A stretch of 64,000 nucleotides of DNA from Cunninghamella blakesleeana. Taxonomy: Eukaryota > Mucoromycota > Mucoromycetes > Mucorales > Cunninghamellaceae. The notes beneath the pieces were generated by a model. It saw only the letters and a program-made list of their open reading frames with translations. It was not told where the DNA came from and searched no databases. Numbering within the stretch: position 1 is the stretch's first letter; the number at the start of each line of letters is the position of its first letter. Made by a program: the position numbers and the translations under genes. The DNA lies in NCBI GenBank assembly GCA_017871115.1, contig JAFCIZ010000002.1, positions 2,873,501 to 2,937,500 on the forward strand, in the 5' to 3' direction. This document shows, piece after piece, positions 13,401 through 25,489 of this stretch.

Positions 13401-14987
13401 TTTTTAATAATAAGAAAGTCGGCAATTAATAGAGTTTTCTAATTAAACTTTTTATTATTATTACTATGATCATCTATTCACAGATACTGTCCGTAAATAC
13501 CTTCGCCCTACAGAATCTACTCTTGCACCTTTACATCCTGATCGTAATACATTACCTACTACAAAAGTATTGTATGGTTTGGTACTTACTTATACTTTCA
13601 AAACTGAAGCAAGTACAACTGTTACACCTTACTTCCCTGCCGTTATGGATCAACTTTATGAACACTATTTAGCTGGTGTCCTTGGCATTGGTAAATATAT
13701 AAATAAATAACAATGATAAACATGTTTGTTGTATAAACAATGCAAATCTAACTATATATATTACTTTTAGTATATGATGCCAATCGTAAAGTTGTTGGTT
13801 ATTTGGATGTATTTAAGCACAAAATTAAATTAGATACTAAAGGGGAATATACAATTCAACTACAATTAACATTGGAACACTCTCATATATTGGAAAAATT
13901 AAAGGATACTGTATGCGAACTTGACTTTACAACGAGTAAACCAGCAAATTTCAATGTTTATTCTAAACTTTCTGATGTTTTTGCTTCTGATAAGCCCGGC
14001 TTTGTTAATGTATTGGAACGTAATGATCAAAAGGCACTATTCATTTCTACTCCTCTTAATGATTCATCTTGGTTACCTTCAAATGCTAAACCTGGTGATG
14101 CTTTAGTAGGCACTTTATCCTTCCAAAATAAAACAATTAGTGGTGGAAAATACAAAGCATTATATACAATTCCTCCTTCACCTTCTGAACCAAAATCTGC
14201 ATCATCATCTGATAAAAAGACAGATATCACCATTGTTGAAGATTTATCAGCATCGATTAGAGATTTACAAATTGGTGCACTTAAAAAATTAAATAAGGAA
14301 GACAGTGCTTATAAAAATTTACTTGCTCAATTGGAATCTGAAGATGCCAACAACATTTCTTTATTAGAATATAAGATTGACACACTTTGGAATCAAGATG
14401 GTTCTAGCCAAACAGATGCATTGATTGGAAAAGTTACTTTAACAGAAGAGCAATTACAAAATATTATTAGTTTGACAGAAAAGATCACCAATCAACTCAA
14501 TGAAACTGAATTATTGCAATTTTATATGCGCCCCAAACCTGCTGTTGAAACAGATGCATCAAAACAAATTCGTAAAGGAAATGACAAAAAGAAACAACAA
14601 TTAGTAAAAGCTCTTAAACATCGTGCCATTGCCAATGTTCTTCGTTTAGATACTCAACAAGATGAAAATAAAAAAGGACAAGTGCAGCAATCTTTAGATC
14701 ATTTAGCTATGTGGACCAAAGATGATGATAATTCCAATGATCTTGTCTCTGTCTTAATTGAAGTTAAGCGCCAACGTCAAGCTGGTCGATTTGGTTTAGC
14801 TCTTAAAGCCATTCAAAAATACCTTGATGTTTCTGCTTTCAATAACGATACCATAAAAGACATTCAAACTGCTTGGAATGTTCGTGCTGACATTTATGAA
14901 AAGGAATTGCAATGGCCTTTATGGGCTTCTTACGATGCTAAATGGAAACTTATTCGTCGTCCTCCTGGTGGATTCGCTCGGTTCTAA
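9503..14987 (+). CDS. TPP2: Tripeptidyl peptidase II (giant cytosolic subtilisin-like exopeptidase)
   Basis: Removes N-terminal tripeptides from oligopeptides released by the proteasome. About 15 exons yield roughly 1,240 residues, matching fungal and animal TPP2. The subtilisin triad is complete: Asp in ILDTGVDPGA near residue 44, His in [10 protein letters not shown], Ser in NGTSMSSPNAC, plus the oxyanion Asn in VTSAGNDGP. The TPP2-specific insert lies between Asp and His. After the protease domain come the central and C-terminal TPP2 repeats, ending [11 protein letters not shown] and PPGGFARF. Exons 1-4 are 9503-9641, 9766-9786 (21 nt), 9971-9978 (8 nt) and 10082-10136; only this arrangement keeps frame and gives [19 protein letters not shown]. 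The last exon, from about 13771, is the longest (about 1.2 kb). No signal peptide. Confidence 0.95.
9971..9978 (+). other. TPP2: 8-nt microexon of TPP2
   Basis: The sequence GCATGCAA is flanked by an AG acceptor (tgtag) and a GTAAAG donor. It joins a 21-nt exon to the next exon, and together they encode the conserved G-M-Q of the GxGMQVTTDGKP stretch after the catalytic Asp. Phases fit: 139 + 21 + 8 nt is a multiple of three, and the following exon opens in frame with GTA ACT. Skipping it loses Gly-Met-Gln and shifts the frame by one. Confidence 0.88.
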
Positions 14988-16474
14988 TACCATCTTAGAT
15001 CTTTTTTAAATATTTATATATATATATATATATATATACTAGTTTTTTTTTTTTTTGTGGTTATATTATTATACGATTTCTAGTATTTTTTTATTATTTG
15101 TTTTGACTGTTGAAATAATAAATTATATTTAATAACCAAAAAAAATAAAATAGGTTATTGTTTAAATTTATTTGATATTTTTTAAAACCTTAGAAAATTT
15201 TATAATATTTACATAGATATGTGTATATGTGTATTTTGTAAAGTATAAAGACTCGTTTATTAAATATGCCTCGATTTTTTATAAAACAATAAAATATTTT
15301 AGTATATACCAAAAGGGGTTAGCCTTTTAATTGTAATAAAATAACATATTGAGTTATTTTATGCATTTGTAGTGCAATTTTTTTTTTACTGATTTCCATA
15401 TAATTGCACGTAGTCTATTTGTGTAGTTGCCAGATTATCCACTTTTGTTAAAGATTAATCGACCCATTTATCTTGTCCAGATTATTCAGATTTTTTCCTT
15501 TTTATAGTGTAAATGAGTTACAACTAGGTTTTTTTATATTATTTTTGAAGGGTAGCAACTTTAAAATTACTTTAATATCTCTCTCCCATAAATATGATAA
15601 ATGCGATTATTAAAAGCAATATTTATGAATTGATCTTTAATTTTTTGTTTTAAAAAAAAGTTACCTAAGTTCAAAGTTAGTTGGTCATAATAACTTTTAG
15701 CTGGGTGACCAAAAAGTTGACCAAAACCCAAAGACATTGTATTAGTTTATTTTACATTTAAAATCAGTAATTGTCATATATGGTAATTAGTTGTAATAAA
15801 AAACAAAATTCTGCAAAATGAATGGCTCAGCAAAGAGACATATTTAATTGTGTAAAACCTGTGGAAAATACATCTTCGTTACAAATTATGAGATAGCAAG
15901 TACGCAAAAAGGATTATTTTCCTATTTTTTTTTTTTCTAGTTTATTTCTTTTATTCTAATTTTTTTTATTCTCTTGGTAACGCAAACATTGTATATAGTT
16001 TTTATTAACTATTGAGATTTAGATTATCGAGATTTTAAGTTAGAAAAATGAAACATTTTTTGGAAAAATCTGGTTTTAATTCATCAGCACCATAGATGCA
16101 TGTACGTATCTCATTTCTATTCATTTTCCAAATAATTCCACATAATTCTGAATATATTGGTATATTTTTTTAATATTATTATATGATTTTATTATTATTA
16201 TTTATTTTTTTTTAAAAAAATAATATTTATATGTATATATAATTTTTTATCTTTATTATTATGTTTATATAATTTGTCTAATGATTTATATACAGTAATT
16301 TATAATTTAATAAGTTAATTTTAGTTGTAGCATTAAAAGGTGATGATGATTATATGTAAAAATAAATAAATAAAAGTAAATAAATAATATGATTATGATA
16401 ATAAAACTAATAGTATAGATTATATTATAAAGAGTGATATAAATAAATTTTACAATGATGCCAATGACCACATT
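14988..16474. other. Convergent intergenic region, TPP2 / SMPD4-like
   Basis: About 1.5 kb between two gene 3' ends. An 8-bp inverted repeat (GTGCAATT near 15373 and AATTGCAC near 15402) flanks a T-rich loop. A second short inverted pair, TTGGTCA and TGACCAA, lies near 15683-15725. No protein frame or recognised RNA gene was found. Confidence 0.5.
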
Positions 16475-19332
16475 TTAACGAATTATTGCTGTAATAATTA
16501 AAAATAAAAATAATAGATAGAATAGATTGATCGGTGCTGCCAACCATCGATAGCTAATATATTTTGGGATGAACGGGCACCACGATACAATCCAACGTGA
16601 ATACTATAATATATATACATATATATGTTCATAAATGAGTATATATATATAAATATGCATGTGTGCATGTGTTTATATTGTATATATTATTATTATTATT
16701 ACCAATTTATTGAATCTTCTTTCGAACGGCACAACCCAAGAAACCAAGTAAGCATTTTCATATGATCGAACCATTTCTTCAGCACGAGGTCCAAATGCAG
16801 GAATAGGTTTAAAAGTATCAAATATATTACGCTCGTTTGCTTTACCTTTATTATCATTCATCCTGTTTGTTTTAGTTATTAATTCATTTTTACTTGATAC
16901 GGTTGGTTGACTTGATAAGAGCGATTTATTATCCCTGGTACTTGTATTTGGCGTTGTTATGGATAGTGTTGATCGTGATTGATCCGATGGAATAGGTATC
17001 TAATAACGTCATCGTCAAAATAGAATAAATAAAATAAAACAAAAATAATTAAATTAGTTTTATCAGTTACTATATTTTTTTTTTCTTTACTCGTGATATA
17101 TTTTTATTAGATTTTATTATTATTATTCACGATTTATAATTATTACTATTATCCATGTTTTATTTTTACTATTTACCTTAGTCAGATCTGATATTTCATT
17201 TAATGTCTTTGTTAATAATTCAATTTCTTTCGTTGGAGTAGAATGTTTCATATTGGATTGCCCAAGCATTGTATTTGTCCAATTAGGAGTACCTATTTTT
17301 CCACGAGTTTGGTGCTGTTGCTGTTGTTGTTGAAGGCGAGAAGTGATAGAGTTATTTAATGAATCAATGGTTTTAATTAATACTTCTAATCTAGGATGCC
17401 TTTGAGTTGAATAAATATTACTTGATTTCCAATTACTATGGTCATTTGATACGGACATAATACGGTCATGAATAGATTGTAATAATTGTTGTATAGGTAA
17501 AATATTGGATTTATCGCCATTGCAAGAAATCATTGCTAATGTTTCCAAAATCTCATCTTTAGACGACTGTGAAGATGATGATAAAGACGAGGATAATGCC
17601 GTTAATTTGTTTCGTGTGTGATTCATAAATGATGATAGTGAATTGCTTTTTTCTGATAATTTATTGGAAGGTTTTTCAAAAGCTATAACTTCTAATCCAT
17701 CTTCTATTAACCCTAAATAGGTTATTATATTTTTACATTTCCATACACACAATAATTGATGTATTATTCCAAGTTCTCCATATATTGAATTACCATCCAA
17801 TGATGTTTGTACAGAAGAATTTGGTTTTATCGCATTGTTGGTTTTGTTATTATTATTTATCATGTTTAATCCTAAAGGGTTGGTATTTATGGTTGGTTTA
17901 TCAGGATAGGTAAAGGTTGCAGTTTTTTGCAAAAATTGATCCATTAATGTTAAATAATACCAGGCATTATCCAAAATAAAAAACGTCCACCCTTCTTCTA
18001 AAGGTGCAGGTATAGATTTCATTTCCAAAGCATCACATATATTTGTTGTTGAGGTGATTAATGTATCATTTCCAAGTCGCCATGGAGCAGCCCATAATTT
18101 CCACAAATCCAGCACCCAAATGTAATCATCCAGCTTCCTCCAATTGACTGATAGTCGTGATAGGAGTAAATAATATTCGTCTTTGATTAAATGATAAATT
18201 TTTGTATATTCTGTTAATTTTGTTGTATCGTCATTATTATGTTTATAAGATATACATCGTCTTAAATCTCCACTCACAACATATTTAATAAATCTATATA
18301 AGGATTGAATATATTCTATCGATAGTTTTTGTGATGAAGCTAACCAAGATGTACGAATCCAAATTTCTATTAATGCATCCAAGAAAAAGGTACCAATGAC
18401 AGGGTGATAAGGCGCTGATTCAATCATAACACAAGGTATAAACTCTAGTAAATATTCTTGAATAAGTGTACCATATATACTTGCTTGAATGGATCGCAGA
18501 CGTCCAGGTATTAAATACGGTAAATTAGGATCATTTTGAGTTGCATTTATTGTTGTTGATGATGATGTTGTTGTTGTTGAAACATAGTTAATTTTTGTTG
18601 GAGTTGATGTGTTTAAAGATGAAGTTGACGATAATGAAGGAGGCATTGAGTAAATAGATGCCGATGAAGAAAGAGGATTGCTATTATTGTTATTAAATGT
18701 TGTATTTTTGGAATTCAAATTGGATGAAGGTTGTGATGGTATTGAAAGTGGAGGCCAAGTTGCAACGCCAATCATATAATATAAATAAAATTGAATCATA
18801 TTAAATCGAATTTTATAATCGCCAGTATTTGTCCTTGGAAATAAAGACGATTGTCGCGTTGCTGCAGATCGAAGATCATTTATTTTTGTTATTTTAGAGG
18901 TATCAAGATGTGTGCAATTATCATATACGCGTGGTAAATATTGAATGGCTCCAGCCGTTAATATCCTACGAATGTCATCCTAAGTATATACATATTAATG
19001 AAGAGTTCTATAATATTTAGATATATATATTTATTAAACAAATATTTACAGATATATATATATATATATCAAATATAAAAGTAAAAAAATATAATGGATA
19101 GTATTTACTTACTGGAAGTTTTTCAGTCACCATATCATAGAAATATTTTTTTTCTGTACTAAGTTTAATAAGAGCTGAAATAAATGTACCCTTCGGATGA
19201 AGTAATTCATGAATAGCTTTATCTTGTTCAGGTTGAGTTTCTGTTTGTAACCATCCTCTATAATGGTTATAGTAATATAAGATTAAGTATATAATTCTAT
19301 TTATTTTATCCATTTTTTATACACATATACAT

Positions 19333-19383
<51 letters not shown>

Positions 19384-19573
19384 ATGTTATTAATTACCTA
19401 ATAGTTGGAGAACCAAAAATATAAGTTAAAAGTGAAGGTAAAAAGGAATGAAAAGCAGAAGCATTTTCAGAAGAGAAAGTTGAAGGCGTATTAATATTTG
19501 TTTCACAATATTGAATAAGGTAGCGACAGATACCTATCAAGTCACGATCTCTAAATGCTCTGCAGTTGTCCAT
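16475..19573 (-). CDS. SMPD4-like (neutral sphingomyelinase-3 family) membrane protein
   Basis: Five exons: about 19397-19573, 19109-19258, 17176-18979, about 16703-16998 and 16475 to about 16609. The N-terminal half contains FHSFLPSLLTYIFGS, GW, a LLHPKGTF segment and EKLP, in the same order as animal SMPD4. FNMIQFYLYYMIGVATW, a charged Trp-rich block (VLDLWKLWAAPWRLG) and KPIPAFGPRAEEMV match later conserved blocks. The last exon encodes a single C-terminal membrane anchor (INLFYLLFLFLIITAIIR, then stop). SMPD4 sits in the ER/nuclear envelope and near nuclear pores, where it is reported to hydrolyse sphingomyelin. Catalysis by the fungal protein is unproven. Low-complexity Ser/Thr/Asn and poly-Gln insertions (18600-18730, about 17310-17330) lengthen the middle. 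Confidence 0.72.
19332..19380. repeat. (CA)n-(TA)n microsatellite in the first intron of the SMPD4-like gene
   Basis: About 9 CA units run directly into about 15 TA units between the first and second exons of the SMPD4-like gene. Confidence 0.85.
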
Positions 19574-20481
19574 TAAAAAATTGACAGCAGAAGAAAATAA
19601 ATAATATATATATATATGTATATATGTATATATTGATCAGCAAATAATAGGTGGATAAAACAGCAAATATCAAATAAATATATTAATTAAAAAAAATTGA
19701 AAATAAAAGTAGTGTGTAAAAAAACTAATTACCCAAAATTTTTAAAAATTAGCGGAATTTGAAAAAGTCGTTCCAGCTTTTTTAAAAAGGCAATGTTTTT
19801 GGATTTATTTTATATTATTTAATAAGTTTATTTAACTGTTTTTAATTTTTAAATGAAATAATGAAGTGTGTTCATATAAAATAAATCTTTTTTTTTGATC
19901 TCTCTTTTGATATTTACAATATTAAATATTATATAGTATAATATAATATAGAATTTGTGCATACTTTTAATACTCAGTCGCATGATAGATCTTTTTTTAT
20001 TTTATTTGATGGATACTTGCTTTTTTATTATTATTATTACTATTATTATTGTTGTTGTTATTATTGTTATTATTGTTATTTAAAGATTAATGAATTAATG
20101 CAAAACTCTCGTTTATGTATTATTGTTAACTCGTATATCATTTTTAATACTTAAATATATTTTACAGTTGTGAGCAATTTATCTTTTTTCGGAATAGTGC
20201 ATTTTTTAAAAAAAACTTTTTGCTAATAAATAAATACCTTGGTAATTATTTTATAAAAATATAAAAAAAGTATGATTGATTTAATTATTGTCTCTGTTAT
20301 ATTCTATTAAAGCTGGATCATATATTTGAAATATATTTTCCAAAGCGAAAAAAGAACTCCGATTTTTGACTGTTGGAAAAAAATGCCACCCATGTTTAAA
20401 TTTTTTTTTTTTCTTTTTTTCCCCTTTTTTCTTTTTCTTTTCTCTCTCTTTTTTTTGACATATTTTTTTCAATCCGATATC
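19574..20481. other. Divergent intergenic region, SMPD4-like / TUF1
   Basis: About 0.9 kb upstream of both genes. The 150 bp before the TUF1 start carry a T-rich pyrimidine tract (20400-20465), compatible with a fungal promoter or transcript leader. Frames at 19957-20154, 20281-20472 and the start of 20326-20631 are low-complexity. Confidence 0.45.
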
Positions 20482-21032
20482 ATGTTTGCCTTGAGAACTG
20501 CCACCAACAAAGCTATTCTTCCTGCCACACGTATTGCTTCTCGCCGTTGTGCTTCAACTGTCTCTTCAAGAACCGGTAACTATGAAAGATCTTTTTTTCA
20601 AATCTATTTCTTTTTGACGTTTCCTTTTTAACATTACTTTTTTCATTTCATTTTATTATTTTCCAATAGCTTTTGTTTCCGCTCGTAATGCTTTAAATCA
20701 TGGTAACAGCTTGGTAAGTAAAAACGAATTAATATTTTAAAAATTGTTTAAATATGACAATATAAGTATATATAAATATACTAATCGTACTCCTATTATT
20801 ATTACTATTATTATTATTACTGTTTCTATTATTTTATTATTACTGTAGACTGCTAACCTCGTCAAACAAGCCTATGTTTCTGCTGCTCCTTCTCGCTATT
20901 TGAACTTTGGTAATTTTTCTTTAAAAAAAATATCTATTTGAATAAAAAAAGAAAAGAGTAAACGAGAACCTAAAGAAAAAACTGTGGAATAAATAAAAGG
21001 AAAGAGGAAATAAGCAATCACAAATTTATACA

Positions 21033-21073
<41 letters not shown>

Positions 21074-22613
21074 TGTATTGCTTTTATCGATTGATTGGTT
21101 TACTTATTTATATTACTATTTATTTATTGTTTATTTTTTATTTTTTTAAAAAAAATAGGCCGTCGTACTTTAGCTACCGAAGCTGGTGGTAAATTCAGCC
21201 GTGGTAAGCCTCATGTCAATATTGGTACCATCGGACACGTCGATCACGGTAAAACTACATTAACTGCCGCCATCACCAAAACTTTAGCTTCTAAGGGAGG
21301 TGCTGAATTCATGGATTATAATCAAATTGATAAAGCCCCCGAAGAAAAAGCTCGTGGTATCACTATTTCCACTGCTCACGTAGAATATGAAACTGATAAT
21401 CGTCATTATGCCCATGTCGATTGTCCTGGTCACGCCGATTATATTAAAAACATGATTACTGGTGCTGCTCAAATGGATGGTGCTATCATTGTCGTCTCTG
21501 CTACTGATGGTCAAATGCCCCAAACCCGTGAACATTTATTATTATCTCGTCAAGTAGGTGTTCAAAACTTGGTTGTATTTATTAATAAAGTAGATGCTGT
21601 TGATGATGAAGAAATGTTGGAACTTGTAGAAATGGAAATGCGCGATCTTCTTTCTGAATACGGTTATGATGGTGAAAACACTCCTATTATTAAGGGTTCT
21701 GCTTTAGCTGCTCTTGAAGGTCGTGATCCTGAAATCGGTGAAAAGGCTATTTTTGAATTAATGGCTGCTGTTGATGCTCACATCCCTACTCCTACCCGTG
21801 ATCTTGATAAGCCTTTCTTAATGCCTATTGAAGGTAAATTAAACTTAAAAAAAAGAAAATAACACAGGGTATAATAATAATAATAAGAGATTTATATTTA
21901 TTTCTATATTTATACCGTCGATTTTTTTTATATATTTGTGTATGATTAGATGTATTCTCCATTTCTGGTCGTGGTACTGTTGCTACTGGTCGTGTTGAAC
22001 GTGGTGTCATTAACAAAGGTTCCGAAGTAGAAATCGTTGGTATGGGTCCTACTATTAAGACTACCTTAACTGGTGTTGAAATGTTCCGCAAGGAATTAGA
22101 CCGTGGTGAAGCTGGTGATAACATGGGTGCTTTATTACGTGGTATCAAGCGTGAACAAATCCGTCGTGGTCAAGTCTTATGTGCCCCTGGTTCCATCAAA
22201 TCTCATAAGAAATTCCTTGCTCAACTTTATATTTTAACTAAAGATGAAGGTGGTCGTCATACTCCTTTCGTTAACAACTACCGTCCTCAAATGTTTGTTC
22301 GTACTACTGATGTTACCGTCAGTTTAACTCACCCCGAAGGTACTGAAGACCCTGAAGATAAACTTATCATGCCTGGTGATAATGTTGAAATGCAATGCGA
22401 GCTTACACATGACATTGCTATCGAAGATCAACAAAGGTAAATTCTAGAGAAAAGAGAATAAAATAAAAATAGAAGGGGGTTTATTTTAAAGAATAGAAAT
22501 AAGTAAAAGTCCATATCCAATTTATTCATTTATTTAATTTTATAAATAGATTTACAATCCGTGAAGGTGGTAAGACTGTAGGTACTGGTGTTGTAACTAA
22601 GATCTTAGAATAG
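20482..22613 (+). CDS. TUF1: Mitochondrial translation elongation factor Tu
   Basis: Delivers aminoacyl-tRNA to the mitochondrial ribosome. Exons run from ATG 20482, with introns near 20577-20669, 20714-20848, 20909-21158, 21833-21948 and 22438-22550, to TAG at 22611. An Arg/Ala/Ser-rich N-terminus ([19 protein letters not shown]) without acidic residues is a transit peptide of roughly 60 residues. The mature protein shows all GTPase boxes: G1 [10 protein letters not shown]2 RGITI, G3 DCPGHADY, G4 NKVD, G5 SAL. Domains 2 and 3 follow, with GRVERG and the C-terminal [13 protein letters not shown]. Codon choice is less A/T-biased than in neighbours (GGT, CGT, CAC common), consistent with strong expression. 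Confidence 0.96.
21034..21071. repeat. (TA)n microsatellite in a TUF1 intron
   Basis: A run of TA dinucleotides just upstream of the acceptor region of the third TUF1 intron. Confidence 0.8.
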
Positions 22614-23004
22614 GTTCTTTTTTTAAGAAGGAAAAAAAAAAAAAACAATTTTTTTATTATAAAAAAAGAAAAAAGGAAAGCATAAAAAAATATTATCATC
22701 ATTTACTTTTTATTTCATATTATATCATACGATGCTTTTTTTCTTATATTTTTTATATTTTATTTTTTAATGTACATGAAATTTTAATTATTATAAAAAT
22801 AATAAAAACCCATCTCTTCTGTTAAATAGAACCATTTGTATTATCAATGATATATTAACTATTCAAAATACCATTAAATACTTGTACCATTTCATTGGCA
22901 AAAAATAAAAAAAATTTAAAAAAAATATCGGTGTACTGGTATAAAAAATATGATACTAATATATCCAATAATTTATTCAAATAAAATAAGTAAAATTATT
23001 CTTA
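22614..23004. other. Convergent 3' intergenic region, TUF1 / dioxygenase
   Basis: About 390 bp of poly-A/T and AATAAA-like sequence (for example near 22798 and 22905) between two converging 3' ends. Probably overlapping or adjacent polyadenylation regions; no gene seen. Confidence 0.5.
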
Positions 23005-24868
23005 TTACACATTATTAGCTTTGCGACGTTCTTCCAAATCTTCTTTTCTTGATTTACTCTTGGGATCAAAATATGGACGTTCTGCACGAGGGGTAACCCT
23101 ATATCCGAATCTTCTTCCTTGTTCAAAGTAATCAAAGATAGCACTATAATTATAGAAATAGATAGTTAAAAAGTTTAGAGTTTATACATAGAATGCTTTT
23201 TTTTATTTTTATATTTTTATACTTACGCATGAAAAGTTGAACGGTTATCCCATACAGCTACACTTCCCTCTATAAAAATAAAAATAAAATAAAAATAAAA
23301 AATGAAAACTTGTTATTATTATATTATCTATATATTTATATTTTTGTTATTTTACCTTCCCACTTGAATCGAACTTGGAAATCATAGCCGCTAGCAATAT
23401 GATCATAAAGAAGTTGCAATAAAGTATCTGATTCTTTCTTTTTTAATCCAACAATTGACCTTGTAAAACCAGGTTGAACAAATAGACCTTTCCAGCCAGT
23501 GACAGGATGAGTCCTATTTTATGTTATTTTTTTAAAAAAATTAAAACAATTGGTTATATTAAATAAGAATAATAATTTTTTTTATATACTTATAATTATA
23601 TTAATATGATATGATTTAGTTTATTTTTATTTTTATTCTTACCTTATTACAGGATGAACAGTATCTGTTGGAAATTCACGATGAATAGTATGACCAAATT
23701 CTTTAGCTACACCTATAAGTTGGTCAGCATAATGAGTAGCTGATAAAGTTTCAAGGAATTGTTGTAATGGTTTACTTAATCGGTCATAAGCTGTATAAGC
23801 ACTACTCCAAATAGTATCTCCTCCAACAGGTGGTAATACATCAATTTTCAAAATAGATAAACCAGCTGGTTGATGTTCAAAAGTAATGTCACTATGGATG
23901 CCTAAAAAATAAAAGAGTTCGTATTAATAAATGATATATACTAAAGGATTATTCTATTTTTATTTTTACTCTTTTTACTAATAATCATAGTAATTACCTT
24001 CAGCGGCAGTTTTTGATTCCAAGCGCTTGATAATTCTTTGACTATTTAGATTAAAAATATTTTTTTATGTATAAATACTTAAACTCTTTATACTTTTTGA
24101 TTAAATAACTTTTTTTTTTTGAGTTTTATATTTACTTTTTTTCATCAAAAAACACACTGAGTAATTCAGGATGGTTCTATATGACAATGATATTAAAAAT
24201 AAAATAAAAAAATAATTATTAATTATAATCGCTTTTTCATCACTGTTTATTTTATTTTTATTTTCCTTTGAAACTTACAGGAACTTGACCAGAGGAGTTA
24301 TGGATATGAAGAGGGCCATAATAACTACCAAGTTCGATTAATTGCTCTTTATTAATGTCTTGATCTCTAAAGAAAACTACACCACGTTCAGCAGCCAAAA
24401 GTGCCAAGTCATTTTTTTGTTGTTCGGTTAATTGAGATAATTGGATCCCTTTTATTTCAGTGCCAATCTAAATAAATATAATAATCATAGAGTTTTATAT
24501 ATTAATAAACCTTATATATATATATGAGTATTTTCGATATTCTCTTTTCCACTCTTTTTTTAAAATAAACAATACTTACATGGGGTGTGACATCTTTAAT
24601 AGAAGTGGCACTGTCATATAATGAAGCTTTCTTAGGATCAGCTAAATGACCAGGATCTTTATGTTCAAAAGGTTCAAGTGGAGGATACTAATTAAATGAA
24701 ATAAAAGATAAAAGAAGATAAAAAAAAATTATAAAGAAAAATTAGTTTTAATACATGCAATTATTAATTTATTTTTATAATTGTTACCTTGGTATCAGGA
24801 TAAACTACGTATTTGTCGATACTGTTATCTTCATCTTGAATAATGTTTTTTTCAGTATTAGGAGCCAT
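23005..24868 (-). CDS. TauD/TfdA-family Fe(II)/2-oxoglutarate dioxygenase
   Basis: Nine exons from ATG at 24868 to TAA at 23005-23007, about 365 residues. The double-stranded beta-helix iron site is visible: HxD as IHSDITFEHQP (rebuilt across a splice), and the distal His in NRSTFHA. The 2-oxoglutarate-binding Arg follows in GRRFGYRVT. Other family blocks are AAERGVVFFRDQ, LGSYYGPLHIH, VGGDTIW and HPVTGWKGLFV. Fungal members include JLP1, which releases sulfite from taurine and other sulfonates for sulfur supply. The same fold also handles alpha-keto acids and halogenated aromatics, so substrate is uncertain. No targeting signal, so probably cytosolic. Confidence 0.88.
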
Positions 24869-25489
24869 TTTTGTTGTTTGGTTATTGTTATTATTATTTT
24901 AAAAAATAAAAAGAATAGAAAGAAAAATAAATAATAAATGAATTTTTTTTTTTAAATATTTAAAGGAATTATGTATTTTCATTTATTACTATTTTTTTTA
25001 TGTTTACCAAAAATAAAATAAGACAGTTTCAAAATATTAATAGTTGCGTGATAATAGGTGAATAATACAATTGTGTGATTTTTTTTTATCTAAACGAACT
25101 CTTCGTGTATTCAATACAAAAAGATTATCAAAATTCATAGATAATAAAAAATATTATGCAATTTGTGATTGTAATTTGCTAAACCAGCAAGTGTTGTGTT
25201 ACCTTTTATTAACTTTATTACCGACAAAATCCATTCTAAAAGTTCTCATTTAAAAAAAAAAAAAAAAAAAAAAAGATAAAGATAAAATTATATAATCATA
25301 AGATTTTTTATATCATGAGTAAATATTATAAAATTGTATTGTAAAATGATCAAATATAAAGTGATTAATAATCATATAGATGTTTATATATGTGTGAGAA
25401 TAAAATCTATATTAATTTTTTATATATGTATTATATTAATAGTATAAAATAAGATGATAGTACTAAAGAATAGAGAAGAAAAAGAAGTA
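24869..25489. other. Spacer between dioxygenase and OPT transporter
   Basis: About 620 bp upstream of the dioxygenase and downstream of the OPT gene, both minus strand. It includes a poly-A run of about 20 at 25251-25274. A 60-codon frame at 25071-25253 has no recognisable content. Confidence 0.5.

Noticed and set aside
13921..14233. Overlapping frames in both orientations inside the last TPP2 exon
   Set aside because: Shadows of the long TPP2 coding exon.
21284..21535. Open frame antisense to TUF1
   Set aside because: Mirrors the codon-biased EF-Tu exon on the other strand; no independent signature.
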